A stretch of DNA of 64,000 bases from the NCBI GenBank assembly GCA_003573975.1, contig AP018533.1:62001-126000 (forward strand), given 5' to 3'. Below the pieces are notes generated by a model, which worked only from the letters and a program-made list of their open reading frames with translations, was not told the DNA's origin and made no database searches. Of this stretch, positions 55,544 to 63,817 are shown piece by piece (within the stretch, counting starts at the first letter, position 1; each line of letters begins with the position of its first letter). The DNA comes from Clostridiales bacterium CCNA10. GTDB taxonomy: Bacteria > Bacillota > Clostridia > Oscillospirales > Oscillospiraceae. The translations under genes and the position numbers were made by a program.

Positions 55544-55647
55544 TGTGGAAAAGTCTTGACAGGCAGAAACGCCTGAAAAGGTTCCGGTTTTCTGGCTTAT
55601 GAGTTTACATAACAATATGTGGAAAACTCTGTGGATAATGTGGATAA
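55544..55647. other. DnaA-box cluster in the 390-nt gap upstream of mnmE
   Basis: Exact TGTGGATAA 9-mers are abutted at 55630-55638 and 55639-55647. TGTGGAAAA occurs at 55544-55552 and 55618-55626, around an AT-rich stretch. A small hairpin CAGGC/GCCTG lies between. The rest of 55460-55852 shows no gene. The architecture is that of a DnaA-binding region. Whether it is an origin, a titration site or a regulatory site is not decidable here. Confidence 0.55.
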
Positions 55648-55852
55648 CCATTGTGAAGCACGGTGTTTCGCCGCCAGGTCCCTGTCTGTTTTTCGATTTG
55701 GCACTTTCGATAGAAGGAGAGAGGGATGCGGCGGCAGCGCCCCTCCGCTGGACGGCCGGACGCAGAAAATGGTCGAAAAGATGCAGGAGGGCCGCCGCAC
55801 CGGGGTGCGCCGGCCCTCGGACTCCCACAGCCCTGGGCTGAGGAGCGGCAGG

Positions 55853-57244
55853 TCAATCCAGTCGCTTGAGGATGGCCCGGGCTGCCTGGACGCCGGAGGC
55901 GCCAGCCTGGGCCAGGCCGCGGGTGACGCCCGCGCCGTCGCCGGCGGCAAAGAAGTTGGGGATGGCGGTCTCCAGCTCCGGGGTGAGCTGAAGGCGGGCG
56001 GAGTAGAACTTCACCTCCGCGCCGTAGAGCAGGGTGTCGTGGTTGGCGGTGCCTGGGGCGATCTTATCCAGGACGTAGATCATCTCGATGATGTCGTCCA
56101 GCTGCCGCTTGGGCAGGGCCAGAGACAGGTCGCCCGGGACGGCGGCGGTGAGGGTGGGCCGGGTGAAGGACTTGCCCAGCCGGTGCTCGTTGGTGCGCAC
56201 CCCCTTCACCAGGTCGCCGAAGCGCTGGACCAGCACGCCGCCGGCCAGCATATTGGACAGGGAGGCGATGTGCTTGCCGTAGCGGTAGGGCTCGTTGAAG
56301 GGCTGGGTGAAGCGGTTGCTCACCAGCAGGGCGAAGTTGGTATTCTCACTGCGGAGGCTGGGGTCGGCATAGGAGTGGCCGTTGACGGTGTTGATGCCCT
56401 CCACGTTTTCGGCCACCACATGGCCGTAGGGGTTCATGCAGAAGGTGCGCACCTGGTCGCCGTACTGCTTGGTGCGGTAGACCAGCTTGGACTCGTACAC
56501 CACGTCGGTGATGTGCTCAAAGACGGCGGCGGGCAGCTCCACCCGCACCCCGATGTCCACCTGGTTGTTCAGCAGCTCCAGACCCAGGTCCTTGCACTGG
56601 TTGGAGAACCACTCCGCGCCGGAGCGGCCGGGGGCGGCGATGAGCCGGCGGCAGGCGACCTCTTCCCCCTTCTCCAGGGTCAGGCGGAAGCCCTCACCGT
56701 CCCGGGCGATGTGCTCCACGGCGGTGTTGAAGCGGAACTCAAGCTTGTCCTTCAGTCCCTCATAGATGTTCTGAAGGATACGCAGGTTGTTTTCGGTGCC
56801 CAGGTGCTTGCACCGGGCCTGGAGTAGATGCAGGTCATAGCCCAGGGCCCGGCGGGCCAGGGCTCTGGCCTCCGCGGTCTCGGTGGAAAAGACCTGCTCA
56901 GTGGCGCCGTGAGCCACGTTGATGGAGTCTACATAGTCAATGAGCTCCATCACATGCCGGGGCTCCATAAAGTCGGTGAGCCACCCGCCGAACTGGGTGG
57001 TGAAGTTGAACTTTCCGTCGGAGAAGGCGCCCGCCCCGCCGAAGCCGCACATGGTGTCGCACACGGGGCAGTGGATGCACTCCCGCACTTTGCCCGCCAC
57101 AATGGGGCAGCTGCGGTGGTAGATGTCCCGCCCCTGGTCCAGGGCCAGCACCTTCAGCTCCGGGCGGTGGCTGGCCAGCTCATAAGCGGCGAAGATCCCG
57201 GCCTCGCCGCATCCCAGGATCACAACGTCGTAGATCGGATTCAT
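55853..57244 (-). CDS. FAD-dependent oxidoreductase
   Basis: The 463-aa protein has an N-terminal Rossmann FAD-binding motif (VVILGCGEAGIFAAYEL) and a Cys-rich segment (CPIVAGKVRECIHCPVCDTMCGF, quoted in part: ECIHCPVCDTMCGFGG). A C-terminal FAD motif (FFAAGDGAGVTRGLAQAGASG) follows. It matches the uncharacterised COG2509-type dehydrogenases. Substrate is unknown. GGAGAG lies 8 nt before the ATG at 57244. It points toward mnmE but is separated by the DnaA-box gap. Confidence 0.85.
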   Translation of the reverse strand: MNPIYDVVILGCGEAGIFAAYELASHRPELKVLALDQGRDIYHRSCPIVAGKVRECIHCPVCDTMCGFGGAGAFSDGKFNFTTQFGGWLTDFMEPRHVMELIDYVDSINVAHGATEQVFSTETAEARALARRALGYDLHLLQARCKHLGTENNLRILQNIYEGLKDKLEFRFNTAVEHIARDGEGFRLTLEKGEEVACRRLIAAPGRSGAEWFSNQCKDLGLELLNNQVDIGVRVELPAAVFEHITDVVYESKLVYRTKQYGDQVRTFCMNPYGHVVAENVEGINTVNGHSYADPSLRSENTNFALLVSNRFTQPFNEPYRYGKHIASLSNMLAGGVLVQRFGDLVKGVRTNEHRLGKSFTRPTLTAAVPGDLSLALPKRQLDDIIEMIYVLDKIAPGTANHDTLLYGAEVKFYSARLQLTPELETAIPNFFAAGDGAGVTRGLAQAGASGVQAARAILKRLD

Positions 57245-57376
57245 GGATTTCTCTCCTTGCATTTCTCAAAATAGATCCGGCCGCCGACCGGACACACTTT
57301 TTAACAGTATACCATAGCTTGTCCGAAACTGGAATAGGCTTTGGGGCCAAACCCGGTATTTTGCGGGAAAAACAGC

Positions 57377-57417
57377 AAAAAAACCGGAAGCAGACCCAAG
57401 TGTGGGGCTGCCTCCGG
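57377..57417 (-). terminator. Terminator of the zinc-ribbon gene
   Basis: On the - strand CCGGAGGCAG.CCC pairs with GGG.CTGCTTCCGG, followed by TTTTTTTG. It begins about 25 nt after the stop. Confidence 0.75.
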
Positions 57418-57443
57418 CGGCGGGACGAAATGGGGCGCGGGGA

Positions 57444-57839
57444 TCAGCTCTTTTCCTCAAAGGAGGCGCCGCAGCCCCGGCAGGTGACGGTGATCTTGCC
57501 CTTGCCCCGGGGGACCCGGAGCTGCTGGCCGCAGTTGGGGCACTTGAAGTAGCAGTGCTCCTTGTCCTGGCGAATGGTGCGGCGCAGCCGGTACCACTTC
57601 AGAAGGGGGACGACTACCTGTAAAAACTTGGCATTTTCTGCCCGCCGTTTGGCGTGGCTGCGGGACAACAGGCGGAACAGGGCGGTGAACAGCACCACCA
57701 TGGAGACCCAGTACAGCAGGTCTGCGCCGGTGAGCCAATAGAGCAGATACAGGACCAGATACAGGACCATCAGGCCGACGTTCAGCTGATCGTTGCCGTA
57801 CCGGCCATACATAAAGCGTTGGATCGCGTTTCGAATCAT
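57444..57839 (-). CDS. Small membrane protein with C-terminal zinc ribbon
   Basis: The 131-aa protein has two hydrophobic segments (about 20-60: LMVLYLVLYLLYWLTG and LLYWVSMVVLFTALF), a basic stretch, and a C-terminal zinc ribbon (CPNCGQQLRVPRGKG, then CRGCG). GAGGAGG lies 7 nt before the ATG at 57839, and a good promoter lies about 75 nt upstream. The function is unknown. The zinc ribbon could bind nucleic acid or protein at the inner face of the membrane. Confidence 0.75.
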   Translation of the reverse strand: MIRNAIQRFMYGRYGNDQLNVGLMVLYLVLYLLYWLTGADLLYWVSMVVLFTALFRLLSRSHAKRRAENAKFLQVVVPLLKWYRLRRTIRQDKEHCYFKCPNCGQQLRVPRGKGKITVTCRGCGASFEEKS

Positions 57840-57914
57840 GTGGGTGCCTCCTCGCGCGGGGGAAAAACGGGGCAAACCTCCCACCCCGTTTTTTCAGATT
57901 CTTATTTATAAAGT

Positions 57915-57943
57915 ATCATAGCGCGCAAGGCGGAGAACGTCAA
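57915..57943 (-). promoter_or_regulatory. Promoter for the zinc-ribbon gene
   Basis: On the - strand TTGACG (57938-57943) and TATGAT (57915-57920) are 17 nt apart. Confidence 0.65.
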
Positions 57944-58036
57944 GAAATCAATCGTAAACAAAATGTAAATTGTGCCCTGACAGGGCCGGATCCGGGTCTG
58001 TGCGGCCGGGAAAGACGGTTTTGGGCCGGGTTTTTC

Positions 58037-58065
58037 TTGCCAGAGGGGCAGAAATACGCTATACT
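58037..58065 (+). promoter_or_regulatory. Promoter for the dCMP deaminase gene
   Basis: TTGCCA (58037-58042) and TATACT (58060-58065) are 17 nt apart, 36 nt before the ATG. Confidence 0.65.
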
Positions 58066-58101
58066 GCCAGCAGAAACCTTACTGCCTGGGAGGGACGCGC
58101 C

Positions 58102-58599
58102 ATGAGACGCATCGACAAGGAAAATTACTATCTGGACATCGCGGAGACCGTGCTGGAGCGCTCCACCTGCCTGCGCCGGTGCTATGGGGCCATCATCGTG
58201 AATAACGATGAGATCGTCTCCACCGGCTACAACGGGGCCCCGCGGGGCCGGAAGAACTGCATGGATCTGGGCTGCTGCACCCGGGAGGCCATGCGGGTCC
58301 CCAGCGGCGAGCGGTATGAGCTGTGCCGCTCGGTCCACGCGGAGATGAACGCCATCATTTCCGCCGCCCGCCGGGACACTCTGGGCTCCACCCTGTACCT
58401 GGCCGGACGGGAGGCCAAGACCGGCGAGCTGCTCCACGACGCCACCTCCTGTTCCATGTGCCGCCGGCTGATCATCAACGCCGGGATCGAGCGGGTGGTC
58501 ATCCGGAACACGGAGACGGAGTACAGCGTGGTCCATGTGGAGGACTGGGTCCGGGAGGACGACTCCCTGCCCCAGCCGCTGGCGGCGGACGGGGAGTGA
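58102..58599 (+). CDS. dCMP deaminase-family protein
   Basis: Zinc-dependent deaminases of this group convert dCMP to dUMP for thymidylate synthesis. The 165-aa protein has the catalytic HAE at residues 79-81 and the zinc Cys pair C117/C120 (SCSMC). An N-terminal extra Cys cluster (NCMDLGCCTRE) is typical of ComEB-like dCMP deaminases. GGGAGGG lies 7 nt before the ATG. A longer in-frame start at 57970 precedes the promoter and is rejected. Allosteric residues cannot be judged. Confidence 0.88.
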   Translation: MRRIDKENYYLDIAETVLERSTCLRRCYGAIIVNNDEIVSTGYNGAPRGRKNCMDLGCCTREAMRVPSGERYELCRSVHAEMNAIISAARRDTLGSTLYLAGREAKTGELLHDATSCSMCRRLIINAGIERVVIRNTETEYSVVHVEDWVREDDSLPQPLAADGE

Positions 58600-58619
58600 C
58601 GGCGGAGAGGCCTGTCTGC

Positions 58620-58648
58620 TTGACTTTCCCCGGGGCGGGGCATAGAAT
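58620..58648 (+). promoter_or_regulatory. Promoter for the cysteine desulfurase gene
   Basis: TTGACT (58620-58625) and TAGAAT (58643-58648) are 17 nt apart, 28 nt before the TTG start. Confidence 0.6.
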
Positions 58649-58675
58649 GGACAGGACTGAAAGAGGTGAACGGCA

Positions 58676-59815
58676 TTGATCCACTATTTTGACAATGCGG
58701 CCACCACCCCGGTCCGCCCGGAGGCGGTCCAGGCGGCGGTGGAGGCCATGACGGAGGGGTGGGGCAACCCCTCTTCCCGCTATGCCCTGGGCCGGGAGGC
58801 TGCGGCCCGTGTGGCCGGCTGGCGCGGAGATGTGGCCGCCGGTCTGGGCTGCCGGCCAGAGGAGGTGTTTTTCACCTCCTGCGGCTCCGAGGGGGACAAC
58901 TGGGCCATCCGGGGGGCGGTGGAGCTGGGAAAGCGCCGGGGGAGCCACATCATCACCACCGCCATTGAGCACGCCGCGGTGCTGGAGCCCTGCCGGGAGC
59001 TGGAGCGGCAGGGGTATGAGGTGACCTACCTCCGCCCCGACCGGGAGGGGAATATCTCCCTGGAGGAGCTGGAGGCCGCCTTGCGGCCGGACACGGTGCT
59101 GGTGTCCATGATGCTGGTGAACAACGAGCTGGGCACGGTGCTGCCGGTGGCCCAGGCCGCCCGGCTGGTCCGGCGGCTGGGCAGCTCCGCCCTGATTCAC
59201 TGCGACGGGGTGCAGGGCTTTTTGAAGATCCCCTTCACCCCGGCAGAACTGGGGGTGGACCTGCTGACTGTGAGCGGGCACAAGATCCACGCCCCCAAGG
59301 GGATCGGGGCCTTGTACATCCGCCGGGGGCTGAAGCTGCCGCCCCTGATCCGGGGCGGCGGGCAGGAGGAGGGCCTGCGCTCCGGCACAGAGGCCACCGC
59401 CCAGATCGCGGCCTTTGCCGCGGCGGTGCGGGCGGGGGCGGCCACCCGGGAGGCAGACATCCGGTACATGGCCGGGCTGAAGGCGGAGACCCTGGCCCGG
59501 CTGCAGGAGGCGGTCCCCGGGCTGAAGCCCATTGGGAGCGGGACGGCCCCCCACATTCTGGCGGTGACCCTCCCCGGCTATAAGAGCGAGGTGATCGTCC
59601 GATTCCTCAGCGACCGGGGGATCTGCCTCTCCTCCGGCTCCGCCTGCCACAAGGGAAAGCCCAGCCATGTGTACGCCGCCCTCAAGCTGCCCAAGAGCGA
59701 TTTGGACGGGGCGCTGCGCATCAGCTTTTCCTATGACACCACACAGCAGGATGTGGACGCCCTGGCAGACGGCCTGCGGGCGGCAAAGGGGCAGCTGTTC
59801 CCCACACTGTCCTGA
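58676..59815 (+). CDS. Cysteine desulfurase (NifS/IscS-like)
   Basis: This PLP enzyme releases sulfur from cysteine for Fe-S clusters or tRNA thiolation. The 379-aa protein shows DNAATTPV at the N-terminus, TSCGSEGDN, IEHAAVLEP, the PLP Lys K203 in SGHKIHAPKG, and the active Cys C324 in SSGSACHKG. The start is TTG at 58676 with AGAGGTGA 7 nt upstream, which gives MIHYFDNAATT. No iscU, thiI or mnmA lies beside it, so its sulfur acceptor is unknown. The loop around the Cys is short, resembling class II-like or IscS variants only partly. Confidence 0.93.
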   Translation: MIHYFDNAATTPVRPEAVQAAVEAMTEGWGNPSSRYALGREAAARVAGWRGDVAAGLGCRPEEVFFTSCGSEGDNWAIRGAVELGKRRGSHIITTAIEHAAVLEPCRELERQGYEVTYLRPDREGNISLEELEAALRPDTVLVSMMLVNNELGTVLPVAQAARLVRRLGSSALIHCDGVQGFLKIPFTPAELGVDLLTVSGHKIHAPKGIGALYIRRGLKLPPLIRGGGQEEGLRSGTEATAQIAAFAAAVRAGAATREADIRYMAGLKAETLARLQEAVPGLKPIGSGTAPHILAVTLPGYKSEVIVRFLSDRGICLSSGSACHKGKPSHVYAALKLPKSDLDGALRISFSYDTTQQDVDALADGLRAAKGQLFPTLS

Positions 59816-59821
59816 ATCCCC

Positions 59822-59862
59822 ATACCCGAGTTCTCCCGCCCTGGAGCGCCCGGGTATTTTTA
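59822..59862 (+). terminator. Terminator after cysteine desulfurase
   Basis: ATACCCG pairs with CGGGTAT around a GC-rich loop and is followed by TTTTTAT, 7 nt after the stop. Confidence 0.7.
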
Positions 59863-59907
59863 TCACTGCGCCGGCCGGTCCGCCGGCAGAGAGTAAGGAG
59901 GAATTTT

Positions 59908-61299
59908 GTGTTCGCGTACCTGCGCCGGGGGCCCGGCTTCTACCGGCGGGTGGCCGCTCTGGCCGCCCCTATGATCCTGCAAAATCTCATCACCAGCACC
60001 CTGGCCATGGCGGATACCTTCATGGTAGGGATGTTGGGAGAGGCCCCCATGGCCGGGGTGACCCTGGCCAATATCCCGATTTTTGTGGTGCAGCTGTTTT
60101 TCTTTGGGGTTCAAAGCGGCTCTACTGTCCTCATCAGCCAGTACTGGGGGAAGGGGGACCGGGAGGCCATCAACCGGGTGATCGGGGTGGCGCTGTGGGC
60201 GGTGAACCTGGTCTCAGTCGCCTTTGCCCTGGTGCTTCTCCTGTTCCCCGTTCCCTTCCTGGGTCTGTTCGGCAACGAACCGGAGGTGGTGGCCCTGGCG
60301 GCGGAGTACGGGAGGCTCATCGGGCTGTCCTATGTGTTCAACGGGATGACCCTGGTGTATCTCGCCGCATGGCGGAGCATGGAGCGCCCCCGGCTGGGGA
60401 TGTACATTCTGGCGGCCTCCATGGGGATCAATACCTTTTTGAACTGGGTGCTTATTTTCGGCAAGCTGGGGGCCCCCGCCCTGGGGGTGACCGGCGCGGC
60501 GCTGGCCACCCTGATCGCACGCCTGGCGGAGTTTTCCATCGTCCTGGTCCATATCGTCCGCACCCGGGCCTTCCGCTTTGATTTCCGGCTGTTTCTGCGC
60601 CCCGGGAGGCAGATGGCCCGGAAGTTCGTGGCGTGCAGCGGCCCGGTGGTATGCAATGAGACTCTGTGGGGCCTTGGCACCTCCATCTTCCCCACCATCA
60701 TGGGACACATGGCGGGGAGTACAGAGATCCTGGCGGCCTACACCATTGCCGGCAATGTGGAGAAGCTGTGTCTGGTGTTTGCCATCGGGATCTCCGGGAC
60801 GGCCTCCATCCTCATTGGCCGGGAGATCGGCGCGGGCCGCTCCCACCAGGTGTATGAGGTTGGCCTGGCGCTGAATACCCTGGCGGCTCTGGCCGGCGGC
60901 GGCCTGGGGGCGCTGCTCCTGCTGTTCACCCATCTGGCCGCTCCGGTGTGGTTTTTCCCTCTGTTCCACCTGTCCCCCAGGGCCTGCGCCATCGCCACCA
61001 TGATGATGACCGTGCAGGGCCTTCTCATGCCGGTGCGGGATTTCAACCACTGTACCATCGTGGGGGTGCTCCGGGGCGGCGGCGATGTACAGGCGGCCAG
61101 CCTCATCGACCTGGGCCCCCTGTGGCTGGTAGCCATTCCCCTGGCCGCTCTGGCGGGGGTGGTGCTGCGGCTGGACATCCTGTGGGTCTATCTGGCCATG
61201 AGCGGGGAATCCCTGGTGAAGTCTTTTATTGGGATGTGGCGGCTGCGCTCCGGAAAGTGGATCCATGACCTGACTCAAATCAACGCCATTGGCGAATAG
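59908..61299 (+). CDS. MATE family efflux transporter
   Basis: The 463-aa protein has about 12 membrane segments in two MatE repeats (N-terminal LAAPMILQNLITSTLAMADTFMVG; second repeat GPVVCNETLWGLGTSIFPTIMG). It is only distantly similar to the MATE protein at 10632-12008 and belongs to a different subgroup. It starts at GTG 59908 with AAGGAGG 7 nt upstream. Substrate is unknown. The metallo-beta-lactamase-fold gene follows after 11 nt, so they may be co-transcribed. Confidence 0.9.
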   Translation: MFAYLRRGPGFYRRVAALAAPMILQNLITSTLAMADTFMVGMLGEAPMAGVTLANIPIFVVQLFFFGVQSGSTVLISQYWGKGDREAINRVIGVALWAVNLVSVAFALVLLLFPVPFLGLFGNEPEVVALAAEYGRLIGLSYVFNGMTLVYLAAWRSMERPRLGMYILAASMGINTFLNWVLIFGKLGAPALGVTGAALATLIARLAEFSIVLVHIVRTRAFRFDFRLFLRPGRQMARKFVACSGPVVCNETLWGLGTSIFPTIMGHMAGSTEILAAYTIAGNVEKLCLVFAIGISGTASILIGREIGAGRSHQVYEVGLALNTLAALAGGGLGALLLLFTHLAAPVWFFPLFHLSPRACAIATMMMTVQGLLMPVRDFNHCTIVGVLRGGGDVQAASLIDLGPLWLVAIPLAALAGVVLRLDILWVYLAMSGESLVKSFIGMWRLRSGKWIHDLTQINAIGE

Positions 61300-61310
61300 G
61301 AGGAAGTACT

Positions 61311-62156
61311 ATGAAGATCGTCGTTTTGATCGAGAACACCGCGCCGGAGGGCTCCTGTCTGGCGGCGGAGCACGGGCTGTCCTTTTATGTGGAGCACCGG
61401 GGGAAGGCGGTCCTGCTGGACGCGGGCGCCTCGGGCGGCTTCGCCGACAACGCTGCCGCCCTGGGGGTGGATCTGGGGCATGTGGACGTGGCGGTGCTGT
61501 CCCACGGACACTATGACCACGCCGGCGGCCTGGGGCGCTTCTTTGCCTGCAACGACCACGCGAAGGTGTACGCCCGCCCGTCTGCCGGCGGGGCCTATTT
61601 CTCCACCTCCCTGGGGGAGCCCCGGTTCATTGGGGTCAGCCGGGATGTGTGGGAGGGCCAGCGGGAGCGGTTTGAGACGCCGGAGGGGCTGTTCCAGCTC
61701 TTTGACGGGGCGTGGCTGGTACCGGAGACCGTCCATGGCGGCCCCTTTGCCAGCCGGGAGACCAATCTTCTGCGCCAGGAGGCGGCGGGCGGCTTTGTCC
61801 CGGATGACTTCTCCCATGAGCACTCCCTGGTGCTGGAGGGCAGCCGGGGCCTGGTGCTGTTCAACTCCTGCTCCCACGGGGGAATCGTCAACATCGTCCG
61901 CGGGGTGAAGGAACAGCTGGGCAGACCGGTATACGCTGTGTTCGGCGGATTGCACCTGTTCAGCGCCAAGGCGGCCAGCGGGATGAACTGCACCCCGGAG
62001 TATGCGCTGTCGGTGGCTGACGCCCTGGTGTCGGAGGGTGTGGAGCAGATCTACACAGGCCACTGCACCGGCCAGGCAGCCCTTGCGCTGTTGCAGGACC
62101 GCCTGGGTGAGAGGATCCAGGCCCTCACCACCGGCCTGTGTGTGACACTGGAATAA
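61311..62156 (+). CDS. Metallo-beta-lactamase-fold hydrolase (COG1237-like)
   Basis: The 281-aa protein has the metal motif H65-G-H-Y-D69-H70 (SHGHYDHAGG), a later His in NSCSHGGIVN and the segment FGGLHLFSA. The C-terminal TGHCTG supplies another His. The order matches COG1237 members related to methanopterin-precursor synthase annotations, whose actual substrates are mostly unknown. AGGAGG lies 8 nt before the ATG. It has no signal peptide. A long perfect terminator follows. Confidence 0.88.
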   Translation: MKIVVLIENTAPEGSCLAAEHGLSFYVEHRGKAVLLDAGASGGFADNAAALGVDLGHVDVAVLSHGHYDHAGGLGRFFACNDHAKVYARPSAGGAYFSTSLGEPRFIGVSRDVWEGQRERFETPEGLFQLFDGAWLVPETVHGGPFASRETNLLRQEAAGGFVPDDFSHEHSLVLEGSRGLVLFNSCSHGGIVNIVRGVKEQLGRPVYAVFGGLHLFSAKAASGMNCTPEYALSVADALVSEGVEQIYTGHCTGQAALALLQDRLGERIQALTTGLCVTLE

Positions 62157-62167
62157 GGGGGCGCAAA

Positions 62168-62215
62168 GAGCCGCTGTCCCTCCGGTCCAATGGAGGACCG
62201 GAGGGACAGCGGCTC
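62168..62215 (+). terminator. Strong terminator after the MBL-fold gene
   Basis: A 21-bp perfect stem beginning GAGCCGCTGTCCCTCCGGTC has a 6-nt loop (AATGGA) and is followed by ATTTTGTC. Confidence 0.85.
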
Positions 62216-62265
62216 ATTTTGTCAAAAAAGTCTGCCAGAGCTTCACGTCCGGAAGCGTGATAGCC

Positions 62266-62511
62266 TCAGCCCTGGGCCTGCTTCAGGGCCTGGGCCAGCT
62301 GGTCTGGGCAGGAGGTGGCCTTGCTGCCGCAGCGGATGCCCTCCATCCGCCGGATGGCCTCCTCCACCGGCATCCCCTTCAGCAGCATGGAGATGCCCTG
62401 GAGGTTGCCGCTGCACCCGCCCACTACCTGGACAGACTGGATGAGGCCGTCCTCCACCTGGATGGTGAAGGACCGGGAGCAGACCCCTCTGGGTGTGTAC
62501 TGAATGGTCAT
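62266..62511 (-). CDS. TSCPD domain protein
   Basis: The 81-aa protein is a stand-alone TSCPD domain of the TIGR03905 type: MTIQYTPRGVCSRS, VVGGCSGNLQGIS, and the name-giving C-terminal TSCPDQLA. The conserved Cys residues suggest metal binding. TSCPD also occurs at the end of class II ribonucleotide reductases, but here it is separate. AAGGAG is 10 nt before the ATG at 62511. Function is unknown. Confidence 0.88.
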   Translation of the reverse strand: MTIQYTPRGVCSRSFTIQVEDGLIQSVQVVGGCSGNLQGISMLLKGMPVEEAIRRMEGIRCGSKATSCPDQLAQALKQAQG

Positions 62512-62610
62512 ATCGAAACCGCTCCTTATGGACAAAAAATGGGGCCGGCGGACCGGCGTGCCACCATTATACCCGGAGCGGGGAAAAAAGACAAGGGGCG
62601 GCTGGGCGGG

Positions 62611-63372
62611 TCAGCCCTCCTTCCGCTGAAGCTGAAGGCGGTCGGCGATCATGGCGATGAACTCGCTGTTGGTGGGCTTCCCCTTGACATTGGAGACGGT
62701 GTAGCCGAAGTATTTTTGCAGTGTCTCCAGATCCCCGCGGTCCCAGGCCACCTCAATGGCGTGGCGGATGGCCCGCTCCACCCGGGAGGCCGTAGTACCG
62801 AAGCGCTTGGCCACCTCGGGGTAGAGAACCTTGGTGACCGCGTTGATGACGTCGATGTCATCCACGGCGATGAGGATGGCCTCCCGCAGATACTGATAGC
62901 CCTTGATGTGGGCAGGTACGCCCACCTCATGGATGATGGAGGTTACCATGGCCTCCAGACTGTGGGAGTGGTTCCTGTCCTGTTCCAGGGATTCGAAGGT
63001 GGTCAGCTGGCGGATGCGGGCACAGATCGTGCTGAACCGGCAGGGCTTGACCATGTAGTGGTCGGCGCCGTTGGCGGCGGCCAGGTCGGCAATGCTTCCC
63101 CGGACGTAGCTGGAGAGCACCAGGATCTTGGGATGGCGTTCCAGAGACAGGCCGCGCAGACGCTCCAGCACCTCCAGCCCGTCCAGTCCGGACAGCACCA
63201 TCTCCATCACGATCACATCAGGGAGCAGCTTCTGGGTCAGTTCCAGCAGCTGAAGGCCGTCTCCCGTCTCTCCAACGACCTCCATGTCCGGTTCGTTCTG
63301 AAAGGATTCCACCAGATGACAGCGAAACTCCTGGCTCGCGTCCGCGACCAGCAAGCGTTTGACACATTCCAT
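62611..63372 (-). CDS. spo0A: Spo0A-family sporulation regulator with Glu at the phosphosite
   Basis: Spo0A is the master regulator of endospore formation, activated by phosphorylation of a receiver Asp. The 253-aa protein has the receiver (1-125), a linker, and the C-terminal DNA-binding domain (about 140-250) with recognition region [22 protein letters not shown] and [16 protein letters not shown]. The phosphoacceptor position reads VIVMEMVL: E57 replaces Asp. D11 and K109 (MVKPCRF) are kept, but the second acidic pocket residue is A12. AGAGAGG precedes the ATG. 0A-box-like sites lie upstream. Confidence 0.93.
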   Translation of the reverse strand: MECVKRLLVADASQEFRCHLVESFQNEPDMEVVGETGDGLQLLELTQKLLPDVIVMEMVLSGLDGLEVLERLRGLSLERHPKILVLSSYVRGSIADLAAANGADHYMVKPCRFSTICARIRQLTTFESLEQDRNHSHSLEAMVTSIIHEVGVPAHIKGYQYLREAILIAVDDIDVINAVTKVLYPEVAKRFGTTASRVERAIRHAIEVAWDRGDLETLQKYFGYTVSNVKGKPTNSEFIAMIADRLQLQRKEG

Positions 63373-63496
63373 TTACCTCTCTCCTTCTGAACATCCATAT
63401 CATTGCGCCGATCGGGACGGGGTGGATCGACTTGGTAAATGTAACATATTCTGACGGGATATGCAAGGATGTAATTTCAAAAATTTGGAAAAACAG

Positions 63497-63599
63497 TTCG
63501 TCAGTATATGACAAAAATGGGTGGGATACCTCAGAGAAATCAGGGGAAACTATACAGAACAAAGGTGAAAGTGTCGATATACGTAGAAAATATGACGAA
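63497..63599. promoter_or_regulatory. 0A-box-like sites upstream of spo0A
   Basis: Four near matches to TGTCGAA occur: TTCGTCA (63497-63503, reverse strand), TGACAAA (63509-63515), TGTCGAT (63572-63578) and TGACGAA (63593-63599). They lie in the AT-rich 445-nt gap between spo0A and the next gene. The gap also contains a 120-codon frame that I do not consider a gene. Confidence 0.5.
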
Positions 63600-63817
63600 A
63601 TAGACAGCCGTTTTTCTTCCAGTTCGGCAGGGTGCGAGGGGCAGAATCTGAGAAAGAGAGAACAACAAAATGACAGGATGCGGCAAGATGTTGGAGAATG
63701 CGGGGCCCCCCCGCAGAAAAAATTGCGGTGGGAGGGAACTTTTTTACGCGGCCGCCGTCTATCTCTACAGGATCCCATCCAAACAAAAGGCTGACCGCCT
63801 GCTTGAAGGAGTGTTGT

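Noticed and set aside
63432..63794. 120-codon + strand frame upstream of the last gene
   Set aside because: It runs through AT-rich regulatory sequence with 0A-like boxes, has no ribosome binding site and no domain.
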